From Actinomycetota bacterium (GTDB lineage Bacteria; Actinomycetota; Actinomycetes; S36-B12), in the NCBI GenBank assembly GCA_027729865.1, contig JAQCBM010000053.1, positions 1-9,874 on the forward strand: 9,874 bases of DNA. The letters run 5' to 3'. The position numbers and the translations under genes were made by a program. Below the pieces are notes generated by a model. The model was not told the DNA's origin, did no database searches, and saw only the letters and a program-made list of their open reading frames with translations. Below are positions 6,703 to 9,874 of the stretch, in pieces. Numbering within the stretch: the first letter of the stretch is position 1; each line of letters opens with the position of its first letter.

Positions 6703-8430
6703 TCAGCTGCCGATTGACAGCAGGGAGAGATCCAGGTTGCAGCAACCGCTGTAATGCATGCCCTTCACGTCGGCTTGGGCAGCGAGCACCAGTTGCGGAT
6801 TCACCAACGGCATGAAGATCAGGTCATCGATCATCGACTGGCCCAGGGCCGCATACGCCGCCGCCTTGGCGTCGCCACTCGCTGCCAGCGCCTCAGCGAG
6901 CAGGGGTGCCTGATCCGGGTTGATAATCGGAGCGCCTGCCGCTCCACCACCGGCACGAGCCGACCACGGCGATCCTTCCATCATTCCGAAGTAGCCCGGG
7001 TACTGGCTCGTGTCCGTGTGGTCTGGTGCGAAATAGACCGCTGTGACTGGAATACCCGTCGCGTTGATCGTCTCACGCCACTGTGAGAATTCGACCGGTT
7101 GCAGTTGGAGATCGATGTTGATCCGCTTCAGATCCTGCTGGACCTTCTGCATCATGATGTCAAAGTCCACGCCGTAGACATTCACCTTCGGATACACAGC
7201 ATCAAGCGCAAACCCGTCGGCGAGGCCGGCATCGGCCATCAACTGCGCGGCCTGATCCAAGTCCTCTGCTGGCAGAGCCAGGCCGGCAGAGCCTTCGAAA
7301 CCATTCGGGATCGGGGACGCTTGCAGCTTCCCGTTGCCTGCAACGGTCGCATCGATGATGCCCTCGTAGTCAAGCGCCAACTTCATCGCCAGACGCACGT
7401 TGGGATCCTGCAGTTGCTCCCCACCTGTAAGCGTGGAGCCCGGACTGAAGGCTACGTACACGTAGTTGTAAGAGTCGATCGTCGACACCGCCAGGTTGGG
7501 ATCGCCCTCAAGTTGGCCGAGGGAGTCGATGCTGATCTGCATCGCGATGTCGACGTCGCCGGCCTGCAACTGCTGGAGTTGAGAAGACGAGTCCTTGACC
7601 TGCTTGATTGTCACACCCGGGAACGCTGGCGCCCCATTCCAGTAGTTGGCGTTTGCCGCCAACACGAGTGCATCGCCTTCGGTGTAGGACTCCAGGATGT
7701 ACGGGCCACTGCCAAGTGACGTGCCGAGGTAGAACTCTTCGGAGGTGTCGGCGGTCTCGGCGTTCTCATCGGACACCGAACCTGCTTGGGCGACCGCCTC
7801 GTCGCTGTTCATGATGCCCATGTACGGCGCGCTGACGATCGGAAGGAACGCTGAGTTGGGTGCGCCGAAGGTCGCGACGACCGTCTTGTCATCCGGCGTC
7901 TCGATACTCGCGATCCCGTCCATGAGGTACCCAGCGGAACCCTTCACGTTATGGAGCCGCTCCCAAGTCCACTTGACGTCCTTCGCCTCGACCGGAGAGC
8001 CGTCCGCGAACGTTGCGGATGGGTTAAGCATGAACGTGAACACCGTGTTGTCGTCATTCGCCTCCCAATTCGACGCCAGTCGGGGGAGTCGGTTCGTGAG
8101 GTCCGTGGGATCGACGGTGATGAGCGTCTCGTAGACCGCCGTCAGATAAATCTGGCACGTGTCGCAATAGGCCCGTGACGGGTCAAGCGAGTTGATGTCC
8201 ATGTCACGAGCGATGATGAGTTCTCGCGTCTCGCTCTCCGAGCCACCGTCAGTGACCTCGCTACCACCTGTCTCGTTGCTGTCGGTGTTCTCGGTCTCGC
8301 CAGTGGTCGTGGAGGATTCCGAGTCATCACCCCCACAGCCTGTCACTATCAATGTGAATGCGGCCCCCAAGGCCAACAGTCCGTGGCTTCTGCGGCGTCG
8401 CAATCCGCCGGTCGAAGATGAAATCCTCAT
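6703..8430 (-). CDS. ABC importer substrate-binding lipoprotein, family 5 (DppA/OppA type)
   Basis: This is the extracytoplasmic receptor of the importer, 575 residues. It captures the ligand and delivers it to the permeases. The N-terminus has a basic region (RRRR at 11-14), a hydrophobic core (18-30) and a lipobox IVTGC with the lipidated cysteine at 32. A flexible linker of about 37 residues rich in Ser, Thr, Glu and Asp follows. Mature-domain landmarks of the family 5 solute-binding fold are NSLDPSRAY (80-88), LASNW (118-122) and FADGSPVEAKDVKWTW (141-156), then a GSGPYILESY motif. Unusual are CDTC at 89-92 and a second pair, Cys563-Cys564, close to the C-terminus. The ATG at 8430 is preferred because it places the signal peptide correctly and has a GGGGGG site five bases upstream; an in-frame GTG at 8466 would add 12 polar residues. 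The ligand could be a peptide, sugar, opine or another small molecule. Confidence 0.94.
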   Translation of the reverse strand: MRISSSTGGLRRRRSHGLLALGAAFTLIVTGCGGDDSESSTTTGETENTDSNETGGSEVTDGGSESETRELIIARDMDINSLDPSRAYCDTCQIYLTAVYETLITVDPTDLTNRLPRLASNWEANDDNTVFTFMLNPSATFADGSPVEAKDVKWTWERLHNVKGSAGYLMDGIASIETPDDKTVVATFGAPNSAFLPIVSAPYMGIMNSDEAVAQAGSVSDENAETADTSEEFYLGTSLGSGPYILESYTEGDALVLAANANYWNGAPAFPGVTIKQVKDSSSQLQQLQAGDVDIAMQISIDSLGQLEGDPNLAVSTIDSYNYVYVAFSPGSTLTGGEQLQDPNVRLAMKLALDYEGIIDATVAGNGKLQASPIPNGFEGSAGLALPAEDLDQAAQLMADAGLADGFALDAVYPKVNVYGVDFDIMMQKVQQDLKRINIDLQLQPVEFSQWRETINATGIPVTAVYFAPDHTDTSQYPGYFGMMEGSPWSARAGGGAAGAPIINPDQAPLLAEALAASGDAKAAAYAALGQSMIDDLIFMPLVNPQLVLAAQADVKGMHYSGCCNLDLSLLSIGS

Positions 8431-8460
8431 GTTTCCCCCCAAGGAAGCTGTGATGTGTTG

Positions 8461-8505
8461 CGGCACACTTCATTCCCCAAAATTTGGTTTACCTCCAGAG
8501 TGCCG
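8461..8505 (-). promoter_or_regulatory. Possible leader stem in the operon 5' untranslated region
   Basis: CGGCAC at 8461-8466 and GTGCCG at 8500-8505 are perfect inverted complements, enclosing a 33-base interval. If transcription starts near 8505, the very 5' end of the mRNA could pair with the leader 31-36 bases upstream of the lipoprotein ATG. The enclosed part holds a GGAGG (8496-8492) and the AT-rich palindrome CCAAAATTTGG (8477-8487). With only six base pairs and a long loop, it may be chance. Confidence 0.25.
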
Positions 8506-8511
8506 TGGCGC

Positions 8512-8541
8512 ATCATAAACATGAAACACTTTCATAATCAA
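8512..8541 (-). promoter_or_regulatory. Predicted sigma70-like promoter of the importer/transketolase operon
   Basis: On the minus strand, TTGATT (8541-8536; four of six bases match the -35 consensus) is followed after 18 bases by TATGAT (8517-8512; five of six match the -10 consensus). Transcription would start near 8505, leaving a leader of about 75 bases before the lipoprotein ATG. The whole spacer is occupied by the palindrome listed separately. No comparable leftward promoter was seen inside the operon. Confidence 0.55.
8521..8535. promoter_or_regulatory. Candidate TetR-family operator (palindrome ATGAAA-CAC-TTTCAT)
   Basis: This is a perfect inverted repeat with 6-base arms and a 3-base centre in the divergent region. 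It fills the spacer between the predicted -35 and -10 of the operon promoter. It also touches CATAAT (8533-8538), a possible -10 for the rightward regulator gene. A dimeric TetR protein bound here would block both promoters. The size, symmetry and position are typical of TetR operators; the link to this regulator is inferred from adjacency. Confidence 0.55.
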
Positions 8542-8622
8542 GATGCAAGATTACATGTGGCCCGATCGGGTTGTTTGAGGCAGCCTATGAGTGTCAGTCG
8601 TCTGGAGTGAGGCCCCCAACTA

Positions 8623-9276
8623 ATGAATTCCCGAATATCTCCTGTCCAGGATCGAAGCAGGCAGCGACTCGAGGACATTGTTCGCATAACAGCATCGCTC
8701 GTCGAGGACTTAGGGCCAGCCGAGGTCACGACAACCCTCATTGCGGATCGACTCGGGATCTCCGTTGGGTCGATTTACACCTACTTCAAAGACCGCTTGG
8801 CGATCTTCGACGCAATCGTTAGTCGGGCCATCGCGAACAACTACGAGGTCTCAATGCGGACCCGTGCCGAAGTCACGCCAGATGGGCCAAGAACACCCGA
8901 CGAATGGTTCACGGCCTCTTTCGCCGTCATCGATCGGCTCGCTGACGCGTACCGCTGCCAAGCGGGATTCCGAAAGTTGTGGTTCTCGCAGTTCTTGAGT
9001 TCTTCAATGTTGGAATCCATGCAACGTAGCGACGACGAGCAGGCACACAAGTTGCTCTCCGATCTGGAGGCAGCGGGGCACACGCTCGACTGCCCGAGCC
9101 CATTGGACGCCATGCGGGTCTACGTGGGCTTGATCGACAAGGGCCTGGACCTTGCATTCCGGCACGACCCACAGGGACGCGAGGAACTCATCGCCGAGAC
9201 GAAACATGTCGTCTTTAGTTATCTCGGCCCGTACATGCGCCAAGGCCCTGAGGCCCGACAAAGAAATCGTCGCTGA
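8623..9276 (+). CDS. TetR/AcrR-family transcriptional regulator
   Basis: This is a one-component DNA-binding regulator, 217 residues, the usual family length. The N-terminal HTH domain runs from RSRQRLEDIVRITASLVEDLG (helix 1, about 11-31) through TTLIADRLGISVGSIYTYFKDR (37-58). The pattern A-D-R-L-G-I-S-x-G-S-I-Y-x-Y-F is diagnostic of TetR. The remainder (about 60-205) is an alpha-helical ligand-binding and dimerisation domain that does not reveal its effector. The ATG is the first possible start, because an in-frame stop lies at 8608-8610; the ribosome site is poor (GAGG about 10 bases upstream). It is divergent from the importer operon across 192 bases containing a palindrome inside the operon promoter. 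The likely role is therefore as repressor of that operon and of itself, released by the transported compound or a product of it; this is inference. A terminator hairpin follows its stop. Confidence 0.93.
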   Translation: MNSRISPVQDRSRQRLEDIVRITASLVEDLGPAEVTTTLIADRLGISVGSIYTYFKDRLAIFDAIVSRAIANNYEVSMRTRAEVTPDGPRTPDEWFTASFAVIDRLADAYRCQAGFRKLWFSQFLSSSMLESMQRSDDEQAHKLLSDLEAAGHTLDCPSPLDAMRVYVGLIDKGLDLAFRHDPQGREELIAETKHVVFSYLGPYMRQGPEARQRNRR

Positions 9277-9318
9277 GAGTTGTGACGCACGTAGGCGTCT
9301 CGTGCTCGCCGTGTCAAG

Positions 9319-9354
9319 CGATCAGCGTCACGACTTGACGTTGATCGACATTTT
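9319..9354 (+). terminator. Rho-independent-type terminator after the TetR gene
   Basis: Arms at 9319-9330 and 9336-9347 pair over 12 bases (one is a G-U pair) around a five-base CGACT loop. Three bases later comes TTTT at 9351-9354. It lies 42 bases after the regulator stop. The T-run is short and displaced, so termination may be incomplete, but the stem is long and nearly perfect. Read on the other strand it is not followed by a T-run. Confidence 0.65.
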
Positions 9355-9741
9355 GGCAAATGGAAACGTGCTCCGGGCATTTCCCCCAGTACGCCGTGTG
9401 CTGTGAACTCGATGGTGGATTCCGTCTCGACAACACGTTGAAGTTAGGCACCTCGACCCTCGCGCTCGGAGCAGTCTCCGCAATTCGCGATTGAGATCGC
9501 AGTTGGAAGTCGATAGTGACATCGAAGCAACTACCGCGGGCTCCTAGTGGTCTGCACAGCACATCCGTCACCACAGCGGATCAGCCACCTCTGTGGAATG
9601 GGTTGTGGGCCGACCGAACTGGCACAGTTCTGGCACAGTTGACACAGATTCGGGTCGTTTTTCGGCAAATCGGGGCGTCTGTGGCCGGAGCACGAAAACC
9701 ACCTTGAACGGTCTCCGAACGCCCGGAAAGCGTTGATTTTC
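9355..9741. other. Convergent intergenic region without a recognisable gene
   Basis: This stretch lies between the TetR terminator and the 3' end of an oppositely directed acyl-CoA dehydrogenase gene. Short open frames exist on both strands, but none has a credible ribosome site or a recognisable domain, and they overlap each other. It holds an 11-base tandem duplication at 9619-9640 and a loose inverted repeat CCACAG/CTGTGG at 9571-9576 and 9591-9596. I see no tRNA, no insertion-sequence ends and no strong leftward terminator for the dehydrogenase. Confidence 0.6.
9619..9640. repeat. Tandem duplication of the 11-mer CTGGCACAGTT
   Basis: Two identical 11-base copies lie back to back at 9619-9629 and 9630-9640, followed by the related GACACAG. 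The first copy with its two preceding bases also forms a small palindrome, AACTG-GCA-CAGTT (9617-9629). It lies in non-coding sequence, so it may be a slippage product or a pair of protein-binding half sites. Confidence 0.6.
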
Positions 9742-9874
9742 CTACTCGATACGCATGCCCGAGATGGCCCGACCGATCACCAGCTGCTGGATCTCGGACG
9801 TGCCTTCGAAGATCGTGTGGATCTTCGCATCACGGTGCCAACGCTCCACCGGGTACTCACGCGTGTAGCCGTAT
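9742..9874 (-). CDS. Acyl-CoA dehydrogenase, C-terminal fragment (5' part beyond window)
   Basis: Only the last 43 codons are in the window, read leftward from the right edge to a TAG at 9744-9742. The fragment contains REYPVERWHRDAK followed by IHTIFEGTSEIQQLVIGRAI. This is the characteristic end of FAD-dependent acyl-CoA dehydrogenases: the conserved Arg-Asp-Ala-Lys, and the EGTSEIQ segment that contacts the FAD and the neighbouring subunit. The enzyme introduces the alpha-beta double bond into acyl-CoA thioesters. The active-site base and substrate range cannot be judged from this piece. It is convergent with the TetR gene and separated from the importer operon by about 1.3 kb, so it is probably an unrelated transcription unit. 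Confidence 0.9.
   Translation of the reverse strand, partial: YGYTREYPVERWHRDAKIHTIFEGTSEIQQLVIGRAISGMRIE

Noticed and set aside
7099..7719. Long open frame (206 codons) on the plus strand opposite the binding-protein gene
   Set aside because: It is fully antisense to a well-supported lipoprotein gene, has no recognisable domain or ribosome site, and such frames are expected in GC-rich DNA.
8431..8466. GTG at 8466 as the start of the binding lipoprotein
   Set aside because: It would add 12 polar residues before the basic signal-peptide region. The ATG at 8430 gives a normal lipoprotein signal and has its own G-rich ribosome site.
9314..9574. Minus-strand open frame of 86 codons in the intergenic region, considered as a small gene or transposase remnant
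   Set aside because: Its 3' end runs through the tetR terminator hairpin, there is no good ribosome site, and I recognise no domain or flanking inverted repeats. A protein search would be the deciding test.
9619..9645. Possible sigma54 promoter (TGGCAC-like element)
   Set aside because: No TTGC element occurs at the required spacing from TGGCAC, and no gene starts downstream in either direction.
9718..9738. Small hairpin AACGC/GCGTT followed by GATTTT as a terminator for the acyl-CoA dehydrogenase
   Set aside because: The stem is only five pairs, and the T-run lies on the wrong side for a leftward transcript.
1..9874. CRISPR arrays, tRNA or rRNA genes, insertion sequences, prophage or defence genes
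   Set aside because: I looked on both strands and saw no repeat-spacer pattern, no tRNA-like cloverleaf ends, no transposase motifs and no nuclease or toxin domains.

Overview
The window looks like a piece of a GC-rich actinobacterial chromosome (roughly 60% G+C by eye). The clues are ATG/GTG starts, a lipoprotein with an Arg-rich signal peptide and a long Ser/Thr/Glu/Asp linker after the lipobox, and tightly packed 4-base stop/start overlaps. An acidimicrobial-type actinomycete is possible, but I cannot fix the taxon from the sequence alone.

Layout: almost everything belongs to one leftward (minus-strand) operon that starts near 8505 and runs off the left edge. In transcription order it encodes a family 5 substrate-binding lipoprotein (8430-6703), two DppB/DppC-type permeases (6622-5609, 5612-4731), two DppD/DppF-type ATPases (4734-3739, 3742-2669), the N- and C-terminal halves of a split transketolase (2672-1782, 1785-712), and a class III PLP aminotransferase of the glutamate-1-semialdehyde aminomutase-like group (715-1, cut by the window edge). 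The last seven genes are joined by six consecutive ATGA or GTGA overlaps. The binding-protein gene alone is set apart, by an 80-base gap carrying a strong hairpin.

A TetR-family regulator (8623-9276) is divergent from the operon. The 192-base region between them carries a sigma70-like leftward promoter (TTGATT, 18 bases, TATGAT). Its spacer contains a perfect 6-3-6 palindrome, a good candidate TetR operator. A hairpin terminator follows tetR. After a roughly 465-base convergent intergenic stretch, the last 43 codons of an acyl-CoA dehydrogenase enter from the right edge on the minus strand as a separate unit.

How the genes may work together (inference): TetR probably gates expression of an ABC importer whose ligand is then processed by a PLP aminotransferase and a two-subunit ThDP ketol-transferase. 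Such a pairing would suit uptake and breakdown of an amino-polyol, amino-sugar or similar compound, with transamination exposing or consuming a carbonyl and transketolase chemistry moving a two-carbon unit. The substrate cannot be read from the sequence. The importer is of the 'peptide/nickel' family, but members of that family also carry sugars and opines.
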